Assembly: GCA_017539635.1 (NCBI GenBank)
Contig: JAFYCQ010000245.1
Span: 1-6,810, forward strand
Source: Oscillospiraceae bacterium
GTDB taxonomy: Bacteria > Bacillota > Clostridia > Oscillospirales > Oscillospiraceae
Direction of reading: 5' to 3'
DNA: 6,810 nt
Below are positions 1 through 6,011 of the stretch, piece after piece. A model generated the notes under the pieces. It was not told where the DNA came from and did not search any database. It was given only the letters and a program-made list of their open reading frames with translations. Positions within the stretch are counted from its first letter, which is position 1; each line of letters opens with the position of its first letter. The position numbers and the translations under genes are program-made.

Positions 1-131
1 AGATCGAGGGGAATATCGCCCTCATAAGAGAGACCCTTTCACTGCCGGAGGATAATAAACTCCTGCTCTTCTCAGCGGAGACGGGGCAGGGACGGCAGGA
101 GCTCATGTCAGTAATCACGTCTCTTCTCTGA
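1..131 (+). CDS. engB: Ribosome biogenesis GTP-binding protein EngB/YsxC (YihA), C-terminal end only
   Basis: This is the tail of a gene that begins before the window; the first complete codon is at base 3 and the stop is TGA at 129-131, giving 42 visible residues. The readable part contains LLLFSAETGQGRQEL, which matches the G5 region (SAE/SSET-type) and final helix of the TrmE-Era-EngA-YihA-Septin GTPase EngB, as in B. subtilis YsxC (LILFSSETKKGKDE). The family assists late assembly of the 50S ribosomal subunit and acts in the cytoplasm. The P-loop and other G motifs lie outside the window, so the call rests on this short C-terminus. The next gene starts about 16-22 bases later with no terminator between, so the two are probably co-transcribed. 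Confidence 0.8.
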   Translation, partial: IEGNIALIRETLSLPEDNKLLLFSAETGQGRQELMSVITSLL

Positions 132-153
132 GACGCTCAAGCGGGGTGTGCAT

Positions 154-828
154 GTGTCCGAAATAATAAGAAATCTTGACTGGTCGGTGATCACCGACGC
201 ATTGCTGACGATTATTCCGGCGCTTATCTGCATCACCCTTCACGAGCTTTCCCACGGTTTTGTTGCCTACAAGCTGGGAGACCCCACGGCGAAAAGAATG
301 GGCAGACTGACGCTGAATCCCATAAAGCACATCGATATTGTGGGACTTATAGCCATGGTGCTGTTCAAATTCGGCTGGGCAAAGCCCGTGCCCGTTGACA
401 TGCGGTACTTCAAAAACCCCAAAAGAGGAATGGCCATCACCGCTCTGGCGGGGCCTGCTTCCAACATCGTTATTGCCGTTATCGCCCTGATTGTTTACGG
501 CTTTCTCTATAAGCTGCTTTCCAACATGACCGTAGGGGAGTACGTCCTCCAGATGATATACATAACGGCATATCTCTCCACGGCCCTGGCCATATTCAAC
601 ATTATCCCCATACCGCCGCTGGACGGCTCCAAGGTACTTTTTTCGTTTATGTCGGACGAGGCATATTACAGGCTCATGCAGTATGAAAAATACGGCATGA
701 TACTGCTTATCGTCCTCATGGTGACGGGAGTCACCGGGCGGTATCTTCAGGTGGCGGTCGGATTCGTTTTCAACATCCTGTTCGCCGCGGCCCGGTTCGC
801 CTTCCGCCTGACGGGCGGGATGATCTGA
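154..828 (+). CDS. Site-2 protease family (M50/RseP-like) membrane metalloprotease
   Basis: This is a polytopic membrane zinc protease of the short S2P group, which cleaves substrates within the membrane; its substrate here is unknown. Counting from the GTG at 148, the zinc motif HELSH is at residues 32-36 inside the first hydrophobic segment, GWAKPVPV is at 76-83, and NIIPIPPLDG is at 151-160, whose D159 should be the third zinc ligand. Further hydrophobic segments lie near 97-120, 133-150 and 177-205. About 224-226 residues without a PDZ domain is normal for the compact Firmicute form. I prefer the GTG at 154: the only Shine-Dalgarno-like run (141-148) overlaps the GTG at 148 but is well spaced for 154. 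Using 148 adds only two residues. The gene lies between engB and scpA in one apparent operon. Confidence 0.9.
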   Translation: MSEIIRNLDWSVITDALLTIIPALICITLHELSHGFVAYKLGDPTAKRMGRLTLNPIKHIDIVGLIAMVLFKFGWAKPVPVDMRYFKNPKRGMAITALAGPASNIVIAVIALIVYGFLYKLLSNMTVGEYVLQMIYITAYLSTALAIFNIIPIPPLDGSKVLFSFMSDEAYYRLMQYEKYGMILLIVLMVTGVTGRYLQVAVGFVFNILFAAARFAFRLTGGMI

Positions 829-840
829 GGGGGGGAGACT

Positions 841-1611
841 ATGGACGATCCTACATTCAGACTTGAAAGCGTCGTCCGCTCCCACGGCGAGCTGGAGGAT
901 TTCGAGGGACCCCTGGCTCTAATTTTGCAGCTTCTGAGCAAGAACAAAATTGAGCTGGAGGACATAAAGATTTCTCTCCTCCTGGATCAGTACATGGCCT
1001 ATTTGGACGAAATGAAGGCCATGGATCTGGATATTGCCAGCGAGTTCGTCACAATGGCGTCGCACCTGGTCTATATCAAGACGAGGATGCTCTTAAACGC
1101 CGAGGAGGAGGTCTCTGAGCTCCAGGAGCTCATATCCTCTCTGGAAAAGATAAAGGCCCGGGACACTTACGTCAGGATAAAGGGAGTTACGGACGAGCTG
1201 GCCGAGCGATACAAATCAGGGGCCGGACTCATTACGAAAATGCCGGAGCCGATGCCGGAAGGCAAGGCTTATTCCTACAGCCACGACCTGGAGGACCTTA
1301 CGGCGGCGCTCATTGCCGCCCTTTCCAGAGACGACGGAGGAGAGCCGGAAATTACCGGCTTTACCGTGCCCCAGATAATAGTCTATCCCATAGACAAAAA
1401 GGCGGACGCCATAATTAAACGGCTGCACCAGGTGGGCGTAATGCGTATAAAGGAGCTCTTCGCCGAGAGCCGCAGCCGCTCCGAGCTGGTGGCCACCTTT
1501 GTGGCGGTTTTAGAGCTGTGCAAGGCGGGCAAGATAGGATTGGAGGGGGACGGCGACGACCTTGTCGTCTCCTGTACTGATTTGATATATAGGGAAAACA
1601 GCGATGGATAA
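841..1611 (+). CDS. scpA: Segregation and condensation protein A (ScpA)
   Basis: ScpA is the kleisin subunit of the bacterial SMC-ScpA-ScpB condensin, bridging the SMC head domains and helping to organise and separate sister chromosomes on the nucleoid. The N-terminus has the diagnostic FEGPLALIL (residues 21-29) followed by LLSKNKIEL, then the helical SMC-neck-binding region ending VTMASHLVYIKTRMLL near residues 70-85. The C-terminal 60 or so residues (VMRIKELF...ELVATFVAVLELCKAGKI) form the expected winged-helix part. The 256-residue length is typical. The ATG at 841 is preceded by a G-rich Shine-Dalgarno run at 829-837, and the gap from the protease stop is 12 bases. The last 8 bases overlap the start of scpB, consistent with coupled translation of the two partner subunits. 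Confidence 0.97.
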   Translation: MDDPTFRLESVVRSHGELEDFEGPLALILQLLSKNKIELEDIKISLLLDQYMAYLDEMKAMDLDIASEFVTMASHLVYIKTRMLLNAEEEVSELQELISSLEKIKARDTYVRIKGVTDELAERYKSGAGLITKMPEPMPEGKAYSYSHDLEDLTAALIAALSRDDGGEPEITGFTVPQIIVYPIDKKADAIIKRLHQVGVMRIKELFAESRSRSELVATFVAVLELCKAGKIGLEGDGDDLVVSCTDLIYRENSDG

Positions 1612-2194
1612 TCATGAAATAGAAACCGCCGTTGAGGGAATACTTTTCGCCTCCGGGGAGCCGGTCTCGGCCGACAGGATCGCCTCTGTGCTCCTTGTGG
1701 AGCGGGAGGAAGTATTCAGCGCGGCCTCAAAGCTTGCAGACAAATACGCCTATGAGCGGCGGGGCATTCGCCTTGTGAATCTTGACGGTATGCTGCAGAT
1801 GTGCTCCGCGCCGGAGCTTTCGGACCTCATCCGCACGGTGCTGGAGACGAGAAAGGCCCCGAGGCTTTCCCAGCCGGCTCTGGAGGTGCTTGCCATAATC
1901 GCCTATTTCCAGCCGGTGACGAGGGCTTATATCGAGCAGGTGAGGGGCGTTGACAGCTCTTACACCGTTAATCTCCTTCACGAGCGGGGACTCATTGAGC
2001 CCGCCGGAAAGATGGACGCGCCGGGCAGACCGGTCTTATACAGGACCACGCTCAATTTCCTGCGCACCTTCGGCCTTTCATCCCTGGACGATCTGCCGGA
2101 GCTGGAGGAGGCGGAAAACGAGATAGACGGGCAAATTCGCCTGCAGGCTCTGTCCGAGGCGGCATCCGAGGTCAAGTCGGAAACGGAGGAGTAG
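1604..2194 (+). CDS. scpB: Segregation and condensation protein B (ScpB)
   Basis: ScpB dimerises and binds the middle of ScpA in the SMC condensin complex. The sequence shows two winged-helix domains. The first begins at EIETAVEGILFASGEPVSA (about residues 5-23). The second starts at ALEVLAIIAYFQPVTRAYIE (about 92-111) and runs through RGVDSS to GRPVLYRTTLNFLRTFGL. These are family hallmarks, with the usual acidic tail after LDDLPELEEAENE. The 196-residue length is normal. The ATG at 1604 sits inside the end of scpA (8-base overlap), with a modest AGGGA ribosome site at 1591-1595. The gene ends 3 bases before the next start, so it belongs to the same operon. Confidence 0.97.
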   Translation: MDNHEIETAVEGILFASGEPVSADRIASVLLVEREEVFSAASKLADKYAYERRGIRLVNLDGMLQMCSAPELSDLIRTVLETRKAPRLSQPALEVLAIIAYFQPVTRAYIEQVRGVDSSYTVNLLHERGLIEPAGKMDAPGRPVLYRTTLNFLRTFGLSSLDDLPELEEAENEIDGQIRLQALSEAASEVKSETEE

Positions 2195-2197
2195 GCC

Positions 2198-2800
2198 GTG
2201 ACGGGATGGATAATTGCCGGAATAATCGTTCTGCTTATTGTCCTGCTGCTGCTCATTAGGGTGGGAGTCGCTGCCGAATACGCCTGGGACGGCTTCGGCC
2301 TTCGCGGCAGGGTCGGCTTCGTGCGCTTTGACCTGCTGCGGCTTATAGACAAGATTAAGAGCCGCCCTAAAAAGGAGAAAAAGCCCAAAAAGCCGGAAAA
2401 GGAAGAGGAGAAGCCTAAAAAGGGCGGCTCCGTAAAAAAGCTAAAGGAGCTTTTGCCCGGCATACTGGACTTTTTGCGGGGTTTCAGAAAAAAACTCCTG
2501 GTTGATGAGCTGACGATCTACTTCGTGTCGGCTGCAGAAGAGCCGTCAAAAGCGGCCCTCAATTTCGGTTATGCTTCTGCCGCAATGGGCACGATAGCAG
2601 CGCCGTTGGAGAGCGTACTGAATATCAAAAAGCGTGATTTCCGCACCGCCGTGTCCTTTAACGACACAGAGAACAGCGTTTATCTTAAGGCTGAATTATC
2701 GATACGGATAGGGCAGCTTTTGCATCTGGCCCTGAGATTCCTCATTTTCATGCTGAAAACACGTGCCAAGAATAAGAAAGGTGGAGAACAAAATGGATAA
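2198..2800 (+). CDS. DUF2953 domain-containing membrane-anchored protein
   Basis: The function is unknown. The 200-residue product begins with a strong hydrophobic segment (about residues 4-26, GWIIAGIIVLLIVLLLLIRV), then a short beta-like stretch (GLRGRVGFVRFDLL). A very basic and acidic low-complexity linker rich in Lys, Pro and Glu follows (about 52-83), then a helical and beta C-terminal part with LNFGYASAAMG and a second hydrophobic helix (LLHLALRFLIFML) near 177-189. This layout and the position between scpB and gerW match DUF2953 proteins of Clostridia. The GTG at 2198 has GGAGGA at 2185-2190, seven bases upstream, which supports this start. The stop overlaps the gerW start by 8 bases. 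Topology and any link to spores are inference from neighbours. Confidence 0.8.
   Translation: MTGWIIAGIIVLLIVLLLLIRVGVAAEYAWDGFGLRGRVGFVRFDLLRLIDKIKSRPKKEKKPKKPEKEEEKPKKGGSVKKLKELLPGILDFLRGFRKKLLVDELTIYFVSAAEEPSKAALNFGYASAAMGTIAAPLESVLNIKKRDFRTAVSFNDTENSVYLKAELSIRIGQLLHLALRFLIFMLKTRAKNKKGGEQNG
2359..2430 (+). repeat. 10-bp GC-rich inverted repeat flanking the Lys/Glu linker of the DUF2953 gene
   Basis: GAGCCGCCCT at 2359-2368 is the exact reverse complement of AGGGCGGCTC at 2421-2430. The 52 bases between them are strongly purine-rich and encode the Lys-Pro-Glu linker. A direct repeat CCTAAAAAGG occurs at 2366-2375 and 2414-2423, overlapping the arms. In the mRNA the arms could form a stem with a large, unstructured loop. 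It lies within coding sequence, and a chance match of this length in a window this size is not improbable. Confidence 0.4.
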
Positions 2801-3179
2801 CAACAACCTCGGCAGCCTCATGGAGACCACTATGAGCAAGATTCGGGAAATGGTGGACGTGAACACCATTATCGGGCAGCCCGTCACCACCGTGGACGGC
2901 ATTACCCTCATCCCCGTATCAAAGGTGAGCTTCGGCTTTGCCTCCGGCGGAACCGACATCCCCACGAAAAACGCCGGCGGCGACGGAAAGCCCTTCGGCG
3001 GCGGCAGCGGCGCCGGTGTGAACATCACTCCCGTGGCCTTTCTCATCATCTCGGACGGCAACGTCAGGATGCTGAATGTGCTGCCTCCTGCCAACACCAC
3101 CCTGGACAGGGCCATCGAGACGGCTCCCATCGTGATGGATAAGATAACGGGCCTTATAAAAAAGGATAAAGAGTTCTGA
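2793..3179 (+). CDS. ytfJ: GerW family sporulation protein (YtfJ-like)
   Basis: The 128-residue protein matches the GerW/YtfJ family. In Bacillus it is a forespore-made protein linked to lysozyme-dependent germination; its biochemical role is not known. Visible hallmarks are an N-terminal helix, the core VDVNTIIGQPVTTVDGITLIPVSKVSFGFASGG (about residues 21-53), a glycine-rich segment GGDGKPFGGGSGAG (62-75), and ITPVAFLII (78-86) before a charged C-terminus. I choose the ATG at 2793: AAGGTGGAG at 2779-2787 is correctly spaced before it, and the family N-terminus starts here. An in-frame GTG at 2763 would add ten unrelated residues within the DUF2953 gene. The start overlaps the end of that gene by 8 bases. 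GerW relatives also occur in some non-sporulating bacteria, so spore formation is suggested but not proven. Confidence 0.92.
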   Translation: MDNNNLGSLMETTMSKIREMVDVNTIIGQPVTTVDGITLIPVSKVSFGFASGGTDIPTKNAGGDGKPFGGGSGAGVNITPVAFLIISDGNVRMLNVLPPANTTLDRAIETAPIVMDKITGLIKKDKEF

Positions 3180-3205
3180 TTTGGTAAATAATAAGCACTG
3201 CCCTT

Positions 3206-3214
3206 AAGGTGGTG
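3206..3214 (+). promoter_or_regulatory. Near-consensus Shine-Dalgarno that overlaps the only GTG start codons of the carboxypeptidase gene
   Basis: AAGGTGGTG differs from the ideal AAGGAGGTG by one base. The in-frame GTG codons at 3209 and 3212 lie inside it and so cannot be properly spaced from it. No other purine-rich ribosome site is seen between the gerW stop and 3208. A start served by this site would fall near 3218-3221, where the in-frame codons are ATT and ACG. The site is therefore clear, but the start it serves is not. Confidence 0.55.
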
Positions 3215-4363
3215 TTTATTACGAAGAAAAGACTGATCGCCTGCGTGCTTTTGATTTCTCTGCTGTGCCCGGGCCTTAACGCCACAGCCTCAGACGCGCC
3301 TTCCTGCTCGGCTGCCTGCGCCATACTCATGGACGGGGAGACCGGCGAAGCGATTTACGAAAAGCACCCGGACAAAATAATGCTCATAGCCAGCACGACG
3401 AAGATTATGACAGCCCTCGTCGTGCTGGAAAGCTGTGACATTTCCGAGACTGTAAGGATAAAACGGGAGTGGACAGGCATAGAGGGCTCCTCGATGTACC
3501 TTAAAGAGGGGGAGGAGCTCACGGTTGAGGAGCTGCTTTACGGCCTTCTCTTAGCCTCCGGCAACGACGCAGCTGTTGCGTTGGCCTGCCATGTTTCCGG
3601 CTCCGTTGAGGCCTTTGCGGAAAAAATGAACGAAAAGGCAAGGTCACTGAATCTGGCCTCGACCTCGTTTAAGAACCCCCACGGACTGGACGCGGAGGGA
3701 CATCACTCCACCGCCAGGGATCTGGGGGTCATCACCATGGCCGCCATGGAAAACGAGACCTTTGCCAAAATCGTATCCACGACGGACGCGGTCGTTTCCG
3801 GCCGCGCCCTAACTAACCATAACAGACTGTTACGGGAATATGAGGGCGTGAAAGGCGTCAAGACCGGCTACACGAAAAGCGCGGGGAGGATACTGGTCTC
3901 CTGCGCCGAAAGAGACGGCCTTCGCTTTATCTGCGTCACGATTTCAGACCCCGACGACTGGAATGACCATAAAAACCTATACGACTGGGCGTTTTCAAGC
4001 TTCCGCAGGGTGAGAGCGATAAGCTCTGACGAGGAAATCGAAATCGCGGTCATATCCGGCACGTCGGAAACGGTCACGGTTAAAGCTGCGGAGGACTATA
4101 CTCTGCTGCTCAAAAACGACGATTCGCTTACGTATCTCTATGAAGCGCCGAAATTCGTTTACGCCGGAGTGAACATGGGAGACATTGCCGGCAGCGTGAC
4201 CGTATTCAAAAACGGAGAAAGGCTCAAAATAACGCCTTTGATATACAGCGAAACAGTTGAGGCTGACGAGACAATAAAGCTCACGCCTTATGAAAAGCTG
4301 ATAAGGGCGTTGTTTGGAGATAAGATACAGGTGTCCTTATGGAGGAGAGAATACAGAAATTAA
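3209..4363 (+). CDS. D-alanyl-D-alanine carboxypeptidase (PBP5/DacB-DacF type, peptidase S11), exported
   Basis: This enzyme removes the terminal D-Ala from peptidoglycan pentapeptides outside the membrane, limiting cross-linking. Numbering from GTG 3209, a signal peptide is evident: Lys/Arg at 6-8, a hydrophobic core (about 9-19), and an ATA cleavage motif at 25-27. All three active-site motifs are present: SxxK as STTK (62-65, catalytic S62), SGN (117-119) and KTG (218-220). The part after about residue 265 fits the beta-rich PBP5 C-terminal domain, and the tail (TPYEKLIRALFGDKI) could be an amphipathic anchor. The 384-residue length is normal. Position beside scpAB and rluB resembles B. 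subtilis dacB, but DacF is equally similar by eye, so I give no symbol. The start is uncertain: GTG 3209 or 3212, or a non-standard ATT at 3218. The 3' end overlaps rluB by 25 bases. Confidence 0.93.
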   Translation: MVFITKKRLIACVLLISLLCPGLNATASDAPSCSAACAILMDGETGEAIYEKHPDKIMLIASTTKIMTALVVLESCDISETVRIKREWTGIEGSSMYLKEGEELTVEELLYGLLLASGNDAAVALACHVSGSVEAFAEKMNEKARSLNLASTSFKNPHGLDAEGHHSTARDLGVITMAAMENETFAKIVSTTDAVVSGRALTNHNRLLREYEGVKGVKTGYTKSAGRILVSCAERDGLRFICVTISDPDDWNDHKNLYDWAFSSFRRVRAISSDEEIEIAVISGTSETVTVKAAEDYTLLLKNDDSLTYLYEAPKFVYAGVNMGDIAGSVTVFKNGERLKITPLIYSETVEADETIKLTPYEKLIRALFGDKIQVSLWRREYRN

Positions 4364-5049
4364 TTTCCGCCTCCGGCGCCGCCTCCCGCAGAGAAGCGGA
4401 GGCAATGATAAAGGACGGACGGGTGACGCTGAACGGCAAAGAAGCCCGTCTGGGGGAAAAGGCCGATCCGGAAAAAGACGAGCTGCTGATAGACGGAAAG
4501 CCCCTGCCCAATGTGCAGGCGCGGGTTTACGTCATGCTCAACAAGCCCAGGGGCTATATAACCTCCGTCTCAGACGACAGAGGCAGAAAAACGGTCATGG
4601 AGCTGCTGCCGGAGACAGGAGAAAGGCTCTACCCCGTGGGCAGGCTGGACATGGATTCCGAGGGACTTTTGATCCTCACGAACGACGGAGAGTTCGCCAA
4701 CCTCCTGATGCACCCCTCAAAGGGGAAGGAAAAGACCTATCGGGTGACGGTTTCCGGGCGTTTTTCCGGCGTTGAGAAGCTGGAGGAGCCCATGGAAATA
4801 GACGGTAAGATGACACGGCCCGCCAAGGTCACCATGCTTGCGAGAAAAAGCAGCGGCGCCGTTTTGGAGGTGCGAATACAGGAGGGGCGGAACCGCCAGA
4901 TAAGGCGGCTCTGCGAAAACGCCGGCCTGGAGGTGACGAGGTTAAAGCGCGTCTCCCTGGGCAATCTGCGCCTCGGCTCCCTCAAGCCGGGACAGTGGAG
5001 GTATCTGACCGAGGCCGAGGTAAACGCCGTCAGAGCCATGAAAAAATGA
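4339..5049 (+). CDS. rluB: rRNA pseudouridine synthase, RluB/RsuA family
   Basis: The enzyme isomerises a specific uridine in ribosomal RNA; RluB acts on a helix 90 uridine of 23S rRNA, while RsuA relatives act on 16S. Residues 2-60 form an S4 RNA-binding domain (RIQKLISASGAASRREAE...GRVTLNG). The catalytic domain starts at VYVMLNKPRGYITS (63-76). GRLDMDSEGLLILTNDG (101-117) carries the catalytic Asp at 104, and EGRNRQIRRL (182-191) is the C-terminal family signature. The 236-residue length is typical. The ATG at 4339 is preferred because the S4 domain begins at once; AGGTG at 4328-4332 may serve as ribosome site. It overlaps the carboxypeptidase end by 25 bases. RluB is chosen over RsuA from gene order; substrate specificity is not visible. 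Confidence 0.93.
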   Translation: MEERIQKLISASGAASRREAEAMIKDGRVTLNGKEARLGEKADPEKDELLIDGKPLPNVQARVYVMLNKPRGYITSVSDDRGRKTVMELLPETGERLYPVGRLDMDSEGLLILTNDGEFANLLMHPSKGKEKTYRVTVSGRFSGVEKLEEPMEIDGKMTRPAKVTMLARKSSGAVLEVRIQEGRNRQIRRLCENAGLEVTRLKRVSLGNLRLGSLKPGQWRYLTEAEVNAVRAMKK

Positions 5050-5081
5050 AAGATATATAAAGAAAAATTGCAAAATAACAC

Positions 5082-5110
5082 TTGCTTTTTACTTGAAAAA
5101 AGGTTAAATT
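5082..5110 (+). promoter_or_regulatory. Possible sigma-A-type promoter for the rpiR-like regulator
   Basis: The 98-base AT-rich gap after rluB is the only substantial non-coding stretch in the window. TTGCTT (5082-5087) and TAAATT (5105-5110) are 17 bases apart and fit a weak housekeeping promoter with three and four consensus matches. An alternative pair is TTGAAA (5093-5098) with CATATT (5114-5119), at a short 15-base spacing. Either would start transcription shortly before the ribosome site at 5136-5140. This is pattern matching only. Confidence 0.4.
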
Positions 5111-5126
5111 ATTCATATTGAATAAT
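5108..5126 (+). promoter_or_regulatory. Perfect 8-bp inverted repeat, candidate operator for the RpiR-type regulator
   Basis: ATTATTCA (5108-5115), a 3-base TAT centre, and TGAATAAT (5119-5126) form a perfect 19-base dyad. It lies at the proposed -10/start region and ends 9 bases before the ribosome site of the regulator gene. RpiR-family proteins bind as dimers to short palindromes, often with TGAA/TTCA half-sites, and many control their own promoter. The location fits an autoregulatory operator. The AT-rich stem is too weak to suggest a terminator and has no T-run after it. Confidence 0.5.
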
Positions 5127-5135
5127 ATCTTGAGC

Positions 5136-5140
5136 GGAGG
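5136..5140 (+). promoter_or_regulatory. Ribosome binding site that decides the TTG start of the regulator gene
   Basis: GGAGG at 5136-5140 lies seven bases before TTG 5148. No ATG or GTG occurs in a suitable position, and the RpiR-family N-terminus begins directly at this TTG. The site therefore fixes a TTG start. Confidence 0.75.
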
Positions 5141-5147
5141 GTAAATA

Positions 5148-6011
5148 TTGGAAAACGACGTGCTTGCCGTTATCAATGCGGCTGCAAACGGCTTTTCAAA
5201 GGGACAGCGCCGCATTGCGAAATACATAACCGACAATTATGACAAGGCGGCATTTATGACGGCGGGCAAGCTGGGAGCCACAGTGGGCGTCAGCGAGTCC
5301 ACCGTTGTACGCTTTGCCGCGGAGCTTGGCTACGACGGATACCCTGATATGCGCAAGGCGCTGCAGGAAATGATAAAAAACCGCCTCACGTCCGTTCAGC
5401 GGATAGAGGTGGCGAAGGGCATGACGGACAACACCGAAATACTGACCGCCGTTCTGTCCTCTGATATAGATAAGATACGCATGACCCTCGAGGAGGTCAA
5501 AAAGAGCGATTTTTACGGCGCCGTGGACGCCATCGTGAACGCGGAGCATATTTACATACTGGGCCTGCGCTCCTCGGCGGCACTGGCAAATTTCCTTGGG
5601 TTTTATCTGAATCTGCTTTTGCCCAACGTGCGCACGGTGAGGGATTCCTCCCCCAACGAGATACTGGAGCAGATCCTGCGGGTGGGAGAGGGAGACGTTT
5701 TTATCGGAATCAGCTTCCCCAGGTATTCCCGCATGACGATCAGAGCCATGCAGTTTGCCCACAACCAGGGGGCAAAAGTGGTATCCATAACCGATACTGA
5801 GACATCCCTTATCGCCAAGAACTCCGATATAAAGCTCTATGCCAAGAGCGACATGCTGTCCTTCCTGGATTCCCTGGTCGCGCCGCTGTCGCTTATAAAC
5901 GCCCTTATCGTTGCCGTTGCCAACAGCGAAAAGGGGAACCTCAGCGAGGATTTTGAGAGACTGGAAAAGCTCTGGTCGGAGTATGCCGTTTATGGGGACA
6001 ACGAAATGTGA
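5148..6011 (+). CDS. MurR/RpiR family transcriptional regulator (HTH_6 plus SIS domain)
   Basis: This is a DNA-binding regulator whose family usually senses phosphosugars. The N-terminal HTH_6 domain covers about residues 1-77, with FSKGQRRIAKYITDNY (16-31) and the helix-turn-helix in MTAGKLGATVGVSESTVVRFAAELGYDGY (37-65). A helical linker leads to a SIS sugar-isomerase-like domain (about 120-260) with IYILGLRSSAALAN (135-148) and GISFPRYSRMT (187-197), the two places where SIS domains hold the phosphosugar. The 287-residue length is usual. The TTG start at 5148 is supported by its ribosome site. An AT-rich upstream region with a dyad at 5108-5126 suggests self-regulation. The end overlaps the following flavoprotein gene by 20 bases. 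No sugar transport or catabolic gene is in view, so its effector and targets cannot be named. Confidence 0.93.
   Translation: MENDVLAVINAAANGFSKGQRRIAKYITDNYDKAAFMTAGKLGATVGVSESTVVRFAAELGYDGYPDMRKALQEMIKNRLTSVQRIEVAKGMTDNTEILTAVLSSDIDKIRMTLEEVKKSDFYGAVDAIVNAEHIYILGLRSSAALANFLGFYLNLLLPNVRTVRDSSPNEILEQILRVGEGDVFIGISFPRYSRMTIRAMQFAHNQGAKVVSITDTETSLIAKNSDIKLYAKSDMLSFLDSLVAPLSLINALIVAVANSEKGNLSEDFERLEKLWSEYAVYGDNEM

Noticed and set aside
829..835. Run of seven G before scpA, as a slippage or phase-variable tract
   Set aside because: It is short, non-coding and simply part of a G-rich Shine-Dalgarno site; nothing else suggests variation.
115..885. A 256-codon minus-strand open frame
   Set aside because: It is antisense to the site-2 protease, spans the ends of two neighbouring genes, and has shadow-like composition with no family resemblance.
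1343..1360. Hairpin AGCCGG / CCGGCT with a 6-base loop
   Set aside because: It is inside scpA, encodes Glu-Pro-Glu-Ile-Thr-Gly-Phe without disturbance and has no T-run, so it is not a terminator.
2763..2792. Upstream GTG start for gerW
   Set aside because: It would place ten non-family residues before the conserved start and has no ribosome site; the ATG at 2793 has a good one.
4314..4775. A 153-codon plus-strand frame overlapping rluB
   Set aside because: The Arg/Gly/Gln-rich product is a frame-shifted reading of rluB, whose own frame contains all pseudouridine synthase motifs.
5063..5090. Possible terminator after rluB (GCAA/TTGC plus an A5/T5 extension)
   Set aside because: The core stem is only 4 bp with a two-base bulge before the A/T pairs, and the T-run overlaps the proposed -35. 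It is too weak to support as a terminator.
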